A stretch of 34,417 nucleotides of DNA. It comes from Bacteroidota bacterium (GTDB taxonomy: Bacteria; Bacteroidota; Bacteroidia; Bacteroidales; VadinHA17). The notes below the pieces were generated by a model. The model worked only from the letters and a program-made list of their open reading frames with translations, made no database searches and was not told where the DNA came from. The DNA is taken from NCBI GenBank assembly GCA_011049175.1, contig DSCJ01000118.1:80392-114808 (forward strand), in the 5' to 3' direction. The stretch's first letter is position 1. The number at the start of each line of letters is the position of its first letter. This document shows, in pieces, positions 1 through 8,544 of the stretch. Position numbers and translations under genes: made by a program.

Positions 1-473
1 AGACGGTCAAATACATTCCCGGCAGCAGCAGAGGCACCGGCCAGAATTTCCATAAAGGCAAAATCCATGGGCTCGGTAGATATGAGGTTGCTGGGAAGAG
101 CCGGTTTGGGAACAGAGTCTTTCATGGAAATATCCAGAGTAAACATCGAGGCTTCCGGATCATCCTGCTTGAAATAATAATAATATTTTCTGTTGATTTC
201 ACCCGAGGCCCACCTCAGAAAATCCTCTGAAAGAGCCAGCTCAGTCATTTCTTCCACACTGTACCCCGAGGCATACAAAGCACCGATAATAGCCCCCATG
301 GAGGTTCCTGTAATGTAATCAATGGGTATTTCATTTTCTTCCAGTGCCTTTATCACTCCGATATGCGCCAGCCCCTTTGCACCACCCCCGCTCAGTACCA
401 GACCAATTTCCTGTCCGGTTAAAGTACTCCACCCAAAGAACAACACAATAATAAAGATGATTTTCCGAACCAT
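1..473 (-). CDS. Patatin-like phospholipase, 3' part cut off by window edge
   Basis: This is the N-terminal 157 residues of a predicted patatin-family serine lipase/acyl hydrolase, running off the left end of the window. The ATG at 471-473 gives a short hydrophobic leader ([14 protein letters not shown]) that looks like a signal peptide. It is followed by the patatin oxyanion loop GGGAKG and the nucleophile elbow GTSMG (GxSxG). The catalytic Asp lies beyond the window. Family members hydrolyse acyl esters of phospholipids; many Bacteroidota versions carry a C-terminal outer-membrane barrel, which cannot be tested here. The gene is transcribed divergently from the cyclophilin gene. The family call is firm; substrate and full length are unknown. 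Confidence 0.85.
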   Translation of the reverse strand, partial: MVRKIIFIIVLFFGWSTLTGQEIGLVLSGGGAKGLAHIGVIKALEENEIPIDYITGTSMGAIIGALYASGYSVEEMTELALSEDFLRWASGEINRKYYYYFKQDDPEASMFTLDISMKDSVPKPALPSNLISTEPMDFAFMEILAGASAAAGNVFDR

Positions 474-501
474 GAAAACCCCGTTATTTTTTGATTTTCT
501 C

Positions 502-509
502 CAAAATTA
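502..509 (-). promoter_or_regulatory. Candidate -7 element for the patatin gene
   Basis: On the minus strand this reads TAATTTTG, a full match to the Bacteroidota -7 consensus TAnnTTTG, 28 bp upstream of the patatin ATG. I see no clear TTTG -33 element at the expected distance, so confidence is limited. Confidence 0.35.
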
Positions 510-553
510 GGCTTTTCAGCGGTATTTATCGGCTGGTTTCCGTTGAATTTCTT

Positions 554-561
554 TATTTTTG
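554..561 (+). promoter_or_regulatory. Candidate -7 element for the cyclophilin/pheS genes
   Basis: TATTTTTG matches TAnnTTTG and lies 42 bp upstream of the ATG at 604. A convincing TTTG -33 element is not visible. With the element at 502-509 it would make a compact divergent promoter region. Confidence 0.35.
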
Positions 562-603
562 TATCGCGATGACTGAATTCGTATCTCTCAAGTAAATATT
601 TTC

Positions 604-1422
604 ATGATACACTTTCGTTATTATCTTATTCTTCTCTTTACAGTCAGTATTTCTTTTTTTTCCTCCTGCACCGAGCGGCAGTCAACCGGGACCCTGGTCG
701 TGATCAACACCAATGTCGGAGAAATCCATGTCAGGCTTTACAATGATACCCCGCTTCACCGGGACAATTTTGTTCAACTGGCCAGAGAAGGTTTTTACAA
801 TAACACCCTTTTTCACCGGGTGATCCACGAATTCATGATCCAGGGAGGCGATCCGGATTCCCGTCATGCCGCTCCCCATGACATGCTGGGAAACGGAGGT
901 CCTGGATATACTGTACCCGCAGAGATACGTTCTCATCTTTTCCACAAAAAAGGAGCCCTGGCAGCAGCCAGGCTCGGTGACCGGGACAATCCGGAGCAAG
1001 CTTCTTCCGGATCACAGTTCTATATTGTTCACGGCAGGTTATGGACCGATCCGGAGCTGGATGAAATGGAAACAAGAATCAATGAAATGCTCAGGCAATC
1101 TCTTTTTTACAAGGAACTATATCACCAGAAGCAACTTAATGCCGAACGCGAAAGCCCTTTGAACGATGAGCAACTGCAGGAACTGGCCATGATCGAGGCC
1201 CAGCAACAATGGCTTGAAAAGGAACCTTACCGTATCTCTGAAGAACACAGGGAAGTGTATCGCACAATTGGCGGTACACCCCACCTCGACGGCAATTATA
1301 CAGTATTCGGTGAAGTGGTTAAAGGACTCGATGTGGTGGATAAGATTGCCGCTACTCCCACAGCACCAAACGACCGCCCGCTTAACGATATTCGCATTTT
1401 AACCATGAAAGTATCCAAATAA
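604..1422 (+). CDS. Cyclophilin-type peptidyl-prolyl isomerase, predicted lipoprotein
   Basis: A 272-residue peptidyl-prolyl cis-trans isomerase expected to help fold exported proteins. A hydrophobic N-terminus ends in a lipobox-like FFSSC (Cys22), so the mature protein is probably a lipid-anchored envelope protein. The cyclophilin fold is seen in FHRVIHEFMIQGGDP (residues 70-84), GNGGPGYTVPAE (96-107) and GSQFYIV (136-142). About 75 mostly charged, helical residues (146-219) are inserted before the last strand motif TVFGEVVKGLDVVDKI. The ATG at 604 was chosen because it gives the complete leader. pheS begins 9 bp after the stop, so the two are probably co-transcribed. The family call is sure; client proteins are unknown. 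Confidence 0.93.
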   Translation: MIHFRYYLILLFTVSISFFSSCTERQSTGTLVVINTNVGEIHVRLYNDTPLHRDNFVQLAREGFYNNTLFHRVIHEFMIQGGDPDSRHAAPHDMLGNGGPGYTVPAEIRSHLFHKKGALAAARLGDRDNPEQASSGSQFYIVHGRLWTDPELDEMETRINEMLRQSLFYKELYHQKQLNAERESPLNDEQLQELAMIEAQQQWLEKEPYRISEEHREVYRTIGGTPHLDGNYTVFGEVVKGLDVVDKIAATPTAPNDRPLNDIRILTMKVSK

Positions 1423-1431
1423 CTTATTGCT

Positions 1432-2451
1432 ATGAAAGAATTGATCCGGAAATATTTGCAGGAAGCATCCCGTTTTGAGGCTACCGGTCCCGATGAGCTG
1501 GAGGCATACCGTATCAAATATCTGGGGAAAAAAGGCATTATTCCCGAATTGTTTTCCCGTTTCAGGAATCTGGATCCTTCCGAAAAGAAAGAAACGGGTA
1601 AATTGATCAACGAACTGAAAGAGCTTGTATCGAACAGAGTGCGTGAACAAAAGGAAAAACTTGAAACCACCCATAGCCAATCTTCTGCTATAGACCTGAG
1701 CCTTCCCGGAGAACCATATCAACTGGGTTCCAGGCATCCTGTATCCATCGTAAAAAATGAAATGATCGGTATCCTTCAGCGCATGGGCTTTACCATAGCA
1801 GAAGGCCCCGATATTGAGGACGACTGGCACAATTTTACCGCCCTAAACTTTCCTCTGGAACATCCGGCCAGGGATATGCAGGATACTTTTTTTATTGAGA
1901 AGAATCCTGATATTCTTCTCAGAACACATACCTCCGGGGTACAGGTGAGGGTAATGGAGCAAAACGAACCTCCCATCCGTATCATAGCTCCCGGAAGGGT
2001 TTTCAGGAATGAAGCCATATCGGCCCGCGCACACTGCATATTTCACCAGATAGAAGGTCTGTATATCGACCGTGATGTATCGTGGGCTGATCTACGCCAA
2101 GCCCTGCTGTATTTTTCAAAAGAAATGTTCGGAAAAGACACGCAGATCAGGTTAAGACCCTCTTTTTTCCCGTTTACCGAACCCTCTGCCGAACTGGATA
2201 TTTCCTGTATGATTTGCGGAGGAAAGGGCTGCCCGGTATGCAAATACAGCGGATGGGTTGAAATTCTCGGATGCGGTATGGTCGACCCCAACGTGCTGGC
2301 CAGCTGTCATATCGATCCGAAAATGTATTCAGGATATGCTTTTGGAATGGGCATTGAACGAACAGCCCTCAATATTTATCAGATCCATGACCTCAGGTTA
2401 TTTTTCGAAAACGATATCCGTTTCCTGAACCAGTTTAAATCAGCCATTTAG
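1432..2451 (+). CDS. pheS: Phenylalanine--tRNA ligase alpha subunit
   Basis: PheS is the catalytic alpha subunit of the (alpha-beta)2 enzyme that charges tRNA-Phe. The 339-residue length is normal. The N-terminal coiled-coil region (about 1-90) precedes the class II catalytic core: motif 2 around HTSGVQVRVM and GRVFRNEAISARAHCIFHQIEG, the cysteine-rich segment CMICGGKGCPVCKYSGWVEILGCGM split over about 30 residues, and motif 3 GMGIERTALNIYQI near the C-terminus. The ATG at 1432 sits 9 bp after the cyclophilin stop. pheT is not adjacent, since the next gene (osmC-like) is convergent; unlinked pheS and pheT are common outside Proteobacteria. Confidence 0.97.
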   Translation: MKELIRKYLQEASRFEATGPDELEAYRIKYLGKKGIIPELFSRFRNLDPSEKKETGKLINELKELVSNRVREQKEKLETTHSQSSAIDLSLPGEPYQLGSRHPVSIVKNEMIGILQRMGFTIAEGPDIEDDWHNFTALNFPLEHPARDMQDTFFIEKNPDILLRTHTSGVQVRVMEQNEPPIRIIAPGRVFRNEAISARAHCIFHQIEGLYIDRDVSWADLRQALLYFSKEMFGKDTQIRLRPSFFPFTEPSAELDISCMICGGKGCPVCKYSGWVEILGCGMVDPNVLASCHIDPKMYSGYAFGMGIERTALNIYQIHDLRLFFENDIRFLNQFKSAI

Positions 2452-2471
2452 CAACCACTGTGCCTTCACAA

Positions 2472-2900
2472 TCACTTTAATTCCTTCCCGTTGATCAGAA
2501 TCCGGGTTGACAGTTCCATGGCTTTTCTGTACGTCACGCTGACTCCACAATACCTTTCTTCCGACAGGCTGACGGCTTTTTTAATTTTATCTTCAGGAAG
2601 ATCTTTTCCTGTGAATTCAAAAATAACTTCCATTTTGTAATAATGTTTCGGATGCTCTTCTGTAAGATATCCTTCTACTCTGATATTCAGGCTCTCAATG
2701 TCAACGCGCATTTTTTTCAGAATAGAAACTACATCCATTCCCGTGCATCCGCCCAGGGCAGCCATCATCAGTGGTTTTGGCTTTGGGCCCCGGTTGTTTC
2801 CACCCACTTCAGGATCAGCATCGATAGGGAACCTGTGACCGTTCATTTGCACTTCGAACCCCAGGTGATCTAACCAGGTCACATTTACCAATTCTTTCAT
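2472..2900 (-). CDS. OsmC/Ohr-family protein
   Basis: A 142-residue OsmC-like protein; the family includes thiol-dependent (hydro)peroxide reductases. The conserved first Cys lies in MAALGGCTGMDV, with the preceding GGNNRGPKPKPLM loop, and the second Cys is in ERYCGVSVTYRKA, so both redox Cys positions are filled. The ATG at 2898-2900 (MKELVNVTW) is preferred over the upstream in-frame ATG at 2945 for two reasons: it gives the normal family length, and a good promoter -7 element (2926-2933) lies between the two, so the upstream ATG would not be transcribed. The gene is convergent with pheS and divergent from the Crp/Fnr gene. The physiological substrate cannot be told. Confidence 0.9.
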   Translation of the reverse strand: MKELVNVTWLDHLGFEVQMNGHRFPIDADPEVGGNNRGPKPKPLMMAALGGCTGMDVVSILKKMRVDIESLNIRVEGYLTEEHPKHYYKMEVIFEFTGKDLPEDKIKKAVSLSEERYCGVSVTYRKAMELSTRILINGKELK

Positions 2901-2925
2901 ATCTTTACGTTTAAATTTGCAGGCG

Positions 2926-2957
2926 TAAATATACTTGGTTTTCATCTGTTCTGCAAA
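2926..2957 (-). promoter_or_regulatory. Bacteroidota-type promoter of the OsmC-family gene
   Basis: Read on the minus strand: a TTTG -33 box (2957-2954), a 20-bp spacer, then TATATTTA (2933-2926), matching TAnnTTTG in seven of eight positions. The start codon lies 25 bp downstream. Spacing and both boxes fit the Bacteroides sigma-ABfr promoter, and the position decides the OsmC start. Confidence 0.55.
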
Positions 2958-3000
2958 CCGGTTTAAATTTTATATAAGCCTGTTATTTAGGCCGTTAAAT

Positions 3001-3708
3001 ATGAAAAATTTTCAGCACATTCCTCAGTGTGAAACCTGTTCTCTTGAAAACAATTCTCTTTTCAGGCATCTATCTCAGGAAGAGTTTGATCATCTTAATT
3101 ACCATAAAACTTGCTATTTCCATAAAAGAGGAGAAATCATCTATCATGAAGGAAGCCGCATCAGCGGTTCTTATTGCATCAACAGGGGCATTATTAAAAT
3201 TTACAAAACGGGTATCGACGGGAAAGAACAGATTATTCTTTTTGCCAAACCAGGTGATATCATCGGTTACCGGTCCATTCTCAGTAATGAACTGGCCTGT
3301 ACCTCATCAAAAGTAATTGAGGACACCACCCTTTGTTTCATACCGGCCGACACACTCATTTCGCTGGTGAAATCGAATCCCAATTTTTCCATGGAACTGA
3401 TGAAGCTTGCCTGCAAAGAATTGGGAGAAGCCAATGCCTATATCACCGATATTGCCCAGAAAACAGTTCGTGAAAGACTGGCGGAGATACTGATTCATCT
3501 GAAAGATAATTTCGGTCTTGACCAGGATAATGTCCTTCAGATTTCCCTTACCCGCGAAGAACTGGCAAATATTGTCGGAACAGCCACCGAATCGGTTATA
3601 CGACTTCTTTCAGAATTTAAAACAGACGGATTAATCGACCTGAACGGAAGAAAAATCAAGATTCAGGATGTGCAGGGCCTTACAAAAATTGGAAATATGT
3701 TTCGATGA
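3001..3708 (+). CDS. Crp/Fnr-family transcriptional regulator
   Basis: A 235-residue regulator with an N-terminal cyclic-nucleotide-binding (cupin) domain, about 20-135 (GEIIYHEGS, FAKPGDIIGYRSIL), a dimer helix, and a C-terminal winged helix (LTREELANIVGTATESVIRL, about 185-205). ATG 3001 gives the usual family start. An in-frame TTG at 2935 was rejected because its extension is not protein-like. Cys10 and Cys13 form a CxxC just before the sensor domain, with more Cys at 38, 59, 100, 112 and 138. FNR uses N-terminal cysteines plus one in the cupin to hold an iron-sulfur cluster, so redox or O2/NO sensing is possible but not shown. The residues needed to bind cAMP are not obvious. It is divergent from the OsmC gene, which it could plausibly regulate. 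Confidence 0.92.
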   Translation: MKNFQHIPQCETCSLENNSLFRHLSQEEFDHLNYHKTCYFHKRGEIIYHEGSRISGSYCINRGIIKIYKTGIDGKEQIILFAKPGDIIGYRSILSNELACTSSKVIEDTTLCFIPADTLISLVKSNPNFSMELMKLACKELGEANAYITDIAQKTVRERLAEILIHLKDNFGLDQDNVLQISLTREELANIVGTATESVIRLLSEFKTDGLIDLNGRKIKIQDVQGLTKIGNMFR

Positions 3709-3746
3709 CAACGGGCATTTACCGTTCGAATGTCATCCGTTCTGTA

Positions 3747-3917
3747 TCAGTCGAGAATATTATTGAAGATAACATAAAACATGAATCCCAGCAATATCAG
3801 TCCCCCACTGATCATTAGCATCACATTGCTTTCCATTCTGTTAAATTCTGCGTAGGCCAGCACAACGACACCGGCAAAAATGAATATAATGCCGAAACGT
3901 TTTAGAAATTCTTTCAT
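3747..3917 (-). CDS. Small two-helix membrane protein, 56 residues
   Basis: A short ORF below usual gene-finder cut-offs. It begins MKEFLKRFGIIFIFAG and ends FNNILD. It has two hydrophobic stretches (about residues 8-22 and 33-51) separated by a short polar turn (YAEFNRMESN), with a positively charged N-terminus, so a small inner-membrane hairpin with both ends in the cytoplasm is likely. It lies 65 bp downstream of ruvB on the same strand and has its own candidate promoter. I know no specific family; small proteins of this shape are common between Bacteroidota housekeeping genes. The clear start and stop and membrane-like composition favour a real gene. Confidence 0.6.
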   Translation of the reverse strand: MKEFLKRFGIIFIFAGVVVLAYAEFNRMESNVMLMISGGLILLGFMFYVIFNNILD

Positions 3918-3953
3918 TTTCCTGTCAATTAATCTTGGTTTGTTTTCAGGTGC

Positions 3954-3983
3954 TAAATTTAACTATTTTTGTTTCAACTCAAT
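3954..3983 (-). promoter_or_regulatory. Candidate promoter of the 56-residue protein
   Basis: On the minus strand an ATTG box (3983-3980), an 18-bp spacer and TAAATTTA (3961-3954) resemble TTTG/TAnnTTTG. The ATG follows 36 bp downstream. The -33 box overlaps the ruvB stop codon. Confidence 0.35.
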
Positions 3984-5020
3984 CAATCAAACAAGCTTTT
4001 TAAATGTCCCGGCAACTTTTTTCCCAGATGCCGGTATGCCCTTTCAGTAACCACTCTTCCCCTGGGCGTTCGTTTGATGTATCCTTCTTTTATCAAAAAC
4101 GGCTCATACACTTCTTCCAGAGTGTCGGCGTCTTCTCCCACAGATGTTGCAATATTTCCTATACCGACTGGCCCGCCATTAAATTTTTCCAGAATGGTTG
4201 TAAGGATCTTGTTATCCATCTGATCCAGACCGTGTTTATCAATTTTTAGTGCATCAAGTGCCATTCTGGAAATTTCCAGATCGATCGTACCATCTCCTTT
4301 TACCATGGCAAAATCCCTGATCCTTCGCAACAGGGCATTGGCTATCCTGGGGGTTCCCCTGCTTCTTCCGGCAATTTCAGCAGCCGCCTTATCGCTGACC
4401 CTTATTTTCAGAATTCCTGCCGATCGTTTTACAATTCCCTCCATGACGGAGACATCATAATATTCCAGGTGTGAAGTGATACCGAACCGCGAACGTAATG
4501 GTCCGGTAAGCAACCCCGATCGGGTAGTAGCACCAATCAGGGTAAACGGATGCAGGTTTAATTGAACCGAGCGGGCCCCGGGTCCCTTATCAATCATAAT
4601 ATCGATCCTGAAATCTTCCATGGCAGAATAAAGGTATTCTTCCACCACGGGCGATAAACGGTGAATTTCATCAATAAACAGTACATCGAACGGTTCCAGG
4701 CCGGTCAATAACCCGGCCAGGTCTCCGGGCTTGTCCACAACCGGACCGGATGTAACCCGGATATTCACATTCATTTCATGAGCTATAATATAAGCTAGCG
4801 TAGTTTTACCCAGTCCGGGCGGACCATGAATCAGTACATGATCCAGTGCTTCTTCCCTCATTCGGGCAGCCTGGACAAAGATTTTCAGGTTTTCGACCGT
4901 TTCTTTTTGACCCCTGAATTCATCAAATATGGGGGGTCTTAATTTTTTCTCCAGCTCCTGGTCTTTGTCATCAAGTGCCCCGCCGTGAATGTCGTAATAT
5001 TTATTCTCCTCTTTTTCCAT
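3983..5020 (-). CDS. ruvB: Holliday junction branch migration helicase RuvB
   Basis: RuvB is the hexameric AAA+ motor that, with RuvA, drives branch migration of Holliday junctions in recombinational repair. The 345-residue protein has the N-terminal [12 protein letters not shown] segment, Walker [10 protein letters not shown] (66-74), Walker B DEIH (117-120), sensor 1 and arginine-finger region GATTRSG and GPLRSRFG, and the C-terminal winged helix ending in [12 protein letters not shown]. The length is normal and all key residues are present. ruvA and ruvC are not in the window. The MORN-repeat gene ends 19 bp upstream on the same strand, so ruvB may be the distal gene of a nadA-MORN-ruvB transcript. 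Confidence 0.98.
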   Translation of the reverse strand: MEKEENKYYDIHGGALDDKDQELEKKLRPPIFDEFRGQKETVENLKIFVQAARMREEALDHVLIHGPPGLGKTTLAYIIAHEMNVNIRVTSGPVVDKPGDLAGLLTGLEPFDVLFIDEIHRLSPVVEEYLYSAMEDFRIDIMIDKGPGARSVQLNLHPFTLIGATTRSGLLTGPLRSRFGITSHLEYYDVSVMEGIVKRSAGILKIRVSDKAAAEIAGRSRGTPRIANALLRRIRDFAMVKGDGTIDLEISRMALDALKIDKHGLDQMDNKILTTILEKFNGGPVGIGNIATSVGEDADTLEEVYEPFLIKEGYIKRTPRGRVVTERAYRHLGKKLPGHLKSLFD

Positions 5021-5039
5021 TTTGTTAAAACCAGCGGTA

Positions 5040-6635
5040 CTACCTAATTAAAATGACTTCGCTTTCAGGTAATTTAGTTCTGATGCCGTTAATCCTGTAT
5101 TCCTGATTGTTCCTATATGTAACGGTCAATATCAAATGACCCGTTTCATCGTATTTTTTCCAGTTTCTTTCCTTGATCCCCTTTACATAATACTGTTCTT
5201 CCATCAGGGTCCCGTCAGGATAATAAAAATAATGCCATCCGTCAGGATTTCCCTGTACATAGTTTCCCCTGAATTTCACCGTGCCGTCTTCATAAAAATG
5301 TTTCCATTCTCCTTCACGTAATCCAACAAGGTATCTTCCTTTTTCCTTGTGGTCGCCAGCAACATATGTCCATTCTCCTTCCTTTTCGCCCTCCACATAG
5401 TCGCCCATTGCGATAATGCTTCCATCCTTGGCGTATTCCGTTGCCATTCCGTCTTCTTTCCCGTTAAAATATTCTTCCTCCCTCCACAGGGAACCGTCGG
5501 GATAATACCATTTCCAGGTTCCGTTTTCCAGCCCGTTTCTGTACTCCCCTTCCTGTTCAGTCCTTCCGGTTTCCGCATAAAATACCCATTTTCCGGACCT
5601 CCTGTTGTTCCGGTATTCCCCCTCTGCCTTTTTCATTCCTCCACGATAATAATTCACCCATGAACCATTTCTTTCACCCTGTTCATTAACAATGCCTCTA
5701 CTAACCAGTTCTCCAGTTTCGTTATATATTTCCGAACCAATGATCTCACCATTTTCGTTGTATGTACGATGAATTCCCACAGGTATGTTATTCCGGTAGG
5801 CTCCGCTTGTGTTAATCATGCCGTTTTCGTGAAAAGTTTGCCTGATTTCCACCGGCTGCCCTTCGGTAACGACATCTTCTTTTATTCTTCCATCTTTGTA
5901 ATGTAGTATCATCACCAGATTACCCTCCCTGTCATATTCCCGGTATATTCCGTCCATCACATTATCGGTATAATTAATCTCTCTTCGTACGTTTCCGTCT
6001 TCATAAAATTCTATCCATGTTCCCTGTTTGTTTCCTTTTTCATCCCTTCGATTGATCCGTTGCCTTTCCACAAGCCGGTCGTTTCGGTATTCAATTAGTG
6101 TTATTACATTACCATCCCTGTCGTATTCCATCGAGATCCCTTCACGCAAACCATTGACATATTGAACCGTTTCTCGGAGTTCACCTGTGGGATAATAATA
6201 ATTGGATTTTCCTTCCCTTTTATCATTGATATAAAGTTCCTTGGCTATAATATTTCCGTTTTTTGATCTGGCACGGTCCTCGGGTTTTCCATAATTATAG
6301 GAGTATCCGTTTTTTTTACCGTACATATAACTGATTTTCTCCAGCGTATCCCCTGTAGATGTATAAAATATCCAGATACTGTCAAGCAGAAAGTTTTTTC
6401 TGTTTCCTTCCGATTTCAGCACTCCCGTAACATAATATGTTTTCCAGTATCCATCGGGTTTTCCGTTAACCATCATGCCCTCACTCGCAACCTGCCCGTT
6501 TGGATAGTAAAACCGGTTGAATCCATTTTCTTGAATTACATTCTCCTGGGCATTGATATTAATCAGACATAACGTAGCCATAATGAAAATAACCCATATC
6601 CCTGTTTTTTTCCGTTTTATTGATCTAAATACCAT
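5040..6635 (-). CDS. Exported MORN/YwqK-type repeat protein
   Basis: A 531-residue protein made almost entirely of about 17-18 tandem repeats of roughly 24 residues with the pattern YY.(D/N)G.l..E..Y.NG...G.W, the MORN-2/YwqK antitoxin-repeat type. A basic, hydrophobic N-terminus ([20 protein letters not shown], then ININAQ) is a likely signal peptide, so the repeats probably lie in the periplasm or on the cell surface. I chose the ATG at 6633-6635 rather than one 51 bp upstream because it opens directly before the basic signal-peptide region. This start overlaps the 3' end of nadA by 11 bp, suggesting translational coupling. MORN-2 repeats form elongated beta structures; the function is unknown. 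The link to nadA is probably only transcriptional. Confidence 0.85.
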   Translation of the reverse strand: MVFRSIKRKKTGIWVIFIMATLCLININAQENVIQENGFNRFYYPNGQVASEGMMVNGKPDGYWKTYYVTGVLKSEGNRKNFLLDSIWIFYTSTGDTLEKISYMYGKKNGYSYNYGKPEDRARSKNGNIIAKELYINDKREGKSNYYYPTGELRETVQYVNGLREGISMEYDRDGNVITLIEYRNDRLVERQRINRRDEKGNKQGTWIEFYEDGNVRREINYTDNVMDGIYREYDREGNLVMILHYKDGRIKEDVVTEGQPVEIRQTFHENGMINTSGAYRNNIPVGIHRTYNENGEIIGSEIYNETGELVSRGIVNEQGERNGSWVNYYRGGMKKAEGEYRNNRRSGKWVFYAETGRTEQEGEYRNGLENGTWKWYYPDGSLWREEEYFNGKEDGMATEYAKDGSIIAMGDYVEGEKEGEWTYVAGDHKEKGRYLVGLREGEWKHFYEDGTVKFRGNYVQGNPDGWHYFYYPDGTLMEEQYYVKGIKERNWKKYDETGHLILTVTYRNNQEYRINGIRTKLPESEVILIR

Positions 6636-7623
6636 ATTTTTCAGATATCTCAAGCATTCTATGAATGGGTCTGGCAGCTTTTTCAATTGTTTCCTCTTCC
6701 AGTGTTATTTCAGGCAATTCATAGGTAAGGGAAAGATATAATTTTTTCAGATCAACCATCTTCATGTATTCACAAATACTGGAATCTTTTGAGCGATCTT
6801 CAGGAGGTGCCGGAATATAGGTTTTTTCCGGTTTGCTTTTCTTCATCTGGTGAATAATTCCGGGCTCAGTAGCAATAATATATATGTTTCCGTCATCTTC
6901 CTGAACGAATCTTAGCATTTGGGATGTAGAACCAATATAGACCGCCATTTCCTGTATTTCCTGATTGCATTCCGGATGAGCGACGATTCTTGCTGCAGGA
7001 TATTTTTTAACGATTCCTTGTATTCTTTCTACTGAAAATTGTTGATGAACATGGCAATGTCCATTCCATATCACCATGTCTCTTCCTGTTTTTTTTCTGA
7101 TATATTCTCCCAGGTTTTTGTCAGGACCGAACAAAATCTTTTCTTTTTCAGGAAGTGATTGTACAATTTTCATTGCATTTGATGAAGTGCAGGCAATATC
7201 TGTAACAGTTTTTATATCAGCTGTCGTATTAATATAGCTGATAATGGTATGTCCGGCATGTCTTTCTATGAACTTTTTGAATTCGTTGAATGGGCAGGAA
7301 TCAGCCAGTGAACATCCGGCTTTCAGGTGTGGGAGAATGACTTTTTTCTTTGGACTTAGTATTTTAGCTGTTTCAGCCATAAAATGAACACCTGCAAAAA
7401 CAATGATTTGTGCATTGGTTTCTGCTGCTTTTCTTGATAAATCCAGGCTATCTCCAACATAGTCCGCAATGTCCTGTACCGCAGCATCCTCATAATAATG
7501 AGCCAGGATTACCGCATTCTTTTTCCTTTTCAGTTTTTTTATTTCTTCCCTAAGATCCAGTAGCTGTTCCACAGGCATATCGATGTATCCATTTTCCAAT
7601 ATTTTACTCTTATCAACACCCAT
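6625..7623 (-). CDS. nadA: Quinolinate synthase NadA
   Basis: NadA condenses iminoaspartate with dihydroxyacetone phosphate to give quinolinate in de novo NAD synthesis, using a [4Fe-4S] cluster. The 332-residue protein shows AHYYEDAAVQDIADYVGDS (41-59), KAGCSLADSCPF (101-112), the CTSSNA segment, NGHCHVH, HPECN and CEYMKM. By spacing with characterised NadA proteins, Cys104, Cys190 and Cys284 are the likely cluster ligands. nadB and nadC are not in the window. The ATG at 7621-7623 has an AT-rich upstream region with no clear consensus promoter. The downstream MORN gene overlaps its stop. Confidence 0.97.
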   Translation of the reverse strand: MGVDKSKILENGYIDMPVEQLLDLREEIKKLKRKKNAVILAHYYEDAAVQDIADYVGDSLDLSRKAAETNAQIIVFAGVHFMAETAKILSPKKKVILPHLKAGCSLADSCPFNEFKKFIERHAGHTIISYINTTADIKTVTDIACTSSNAMKIVQSLPEKEKILFGPDKNLGEYIRKKTGRDMVIWNGHCHVHQQFSVERIQGIVKKYPAARIVAHPECNQEIQEMAVYIGSTSQMLRFVQEDDGNIYIIATEPGIIHQMKKSKPEKTYIPAPPEDRSKDSSICEYMKMVDLKKLYLSLTYELPEITLEEETIEKAARPIHRMLEISEKYGI

Positions 7624-8096
7624 AGATTTATAAAATGAAATTTAAAGTTAAATAAAGATGATAATAATGGCTGTTTGAAACTGTTAAAAATATTTTACAC
7701 ATATCATTGTAAAATTCGATATCTTCATTTTAATAACAGAAAATAAACACAAATAATACGTAAATCTCTATGAAAAACAATGATTTATCACAGAATTAAC
7801 AGATTGTTCATTTCAATTGTAATAAATACTGAAGGAAGAATTTTCTTTTGATCATGTTCATATCCATGTTTGTTTTTATTCGAATGAAAAAGAAAATTAA
7901 GTATTGATAATATGACAAATTATTTTAAGGAGATCATTAACTGAAAATGTCAAGGGAAATTTGGAAAAAATATTCACGGATATTAATATGGAAATGAACA
8001 AGGAATAACACGTTTTCGGAAAGAAAAATGAATGAAAAAGGTTTAAATAGATATTAATGTGAAACTGTTTTAATTACATTTGAAAGAAAAAGAGGG
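7624..8096 (+). other. AT-rich intergenic region between divergent nadA and rpiB
   Basis: This 473-bp stretch lies between two divergent genes and is clearly more AT-rich than its neighbours. I find no ORF longer than about 13 codons, no tRNA-like fold and no strong hairpin. An imperfect direct repeat starting GATATTAAT occurs at 7979 and again at 8050. It must hold the promoters of both genes; only the rpiB -7 element is recognisable. Confidence 0.6.
8075..8082 (+). promoter_or_regulatory. Candidate -7 element of rpiB
   Basis: TACATTTG is a full match to TAnnTTTG, 14 bp before the rpiB ATG. No clear TTTG is found 19-21 bp upstream. The implied 5' leader would be very short. Confidence 0.4.
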
Positions 8097-8540
8097 ATGA
8101 AAATTGCCATTGCCAATGATCATGCCGGGTTTTTATTAAAGAAATACCTGGTGGATTATCTTCTGAAAGCGGGATATGAAGTAAAAGACATGGGATCTGA
8201 TAGTCAGGAAAGTTCAGATTATCCTGATTATGCGCATCCGCTGGCTATAGCGGTGGAAAAGGGAAGTTTTGATATCGGAATCAGCATTTGCGGAAGCGGA
8301 AACGGAATTAATATAACTGCCAACAAACATCAGGGAATCCGTTCGGCTTTATGCTGGAATGAGGAAATTGCCATACTGGCTCGTAAACATAATAATGCAA
8401 ATATCTGTGCCTTACCCGGAAGGTTTATCAACAGAGAGGAAGCTGTGGTTATCGTGAGGGCATTTCTAAATACCCGATTTGAGGGTGGAAGGCATGAAAG
8501 AAGAATAAAAAAAATACCAATGAAGACGTTTGATCAGTGA
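8097..8540 (+). CDS. rpiB: Ribose-5-phosphate isomerase B (RpiB/LacAB family)
   Basis: A 147-residue sugar-phosphate isomerase interconverting ribose 5-phosphate and ribulose 5-phosphate in the pentose phosphate pathway. It starts MKIAIANDHAGF (the Asp-His substrate loop), carries YPDYAHPLA and the active-site Cys loop CGSGNGI (about 66-72), and ends with NTRFEGGRHERR, the phosphate-binding C-terminus typical of RpiB. Length is normal. The Rrf2 gene follows after 4 bp, so the pair is an operon. RpiB-fold enzymes also include allose-6-P and galactose-6-P isomerases; in this context ribose 5-phosphate is most likely. Confidence 0.95.
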   Translation: MKIAIANDHAGFLLKKYLVDYLLKAGYEVKDMGSDSQESSDYPDYAHPLAIAVEKGSFDIGISICGSGNGINITANKHQGIRSALCWNEEIAILARKHNNANICALPGRFINREEAVVIVRAFLNTRFEGGRHERRIKKIPMKTFDQ

Positions 8541-8544
8541 TCTG

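Noticed and set aside
3710-3726. Possible terminator hairpin after the Crp/Fnr gene (AACGG/CCGTT)
   Set aside because: Five-pair stem with a seven-base loop and no T-tract; too weak to call.
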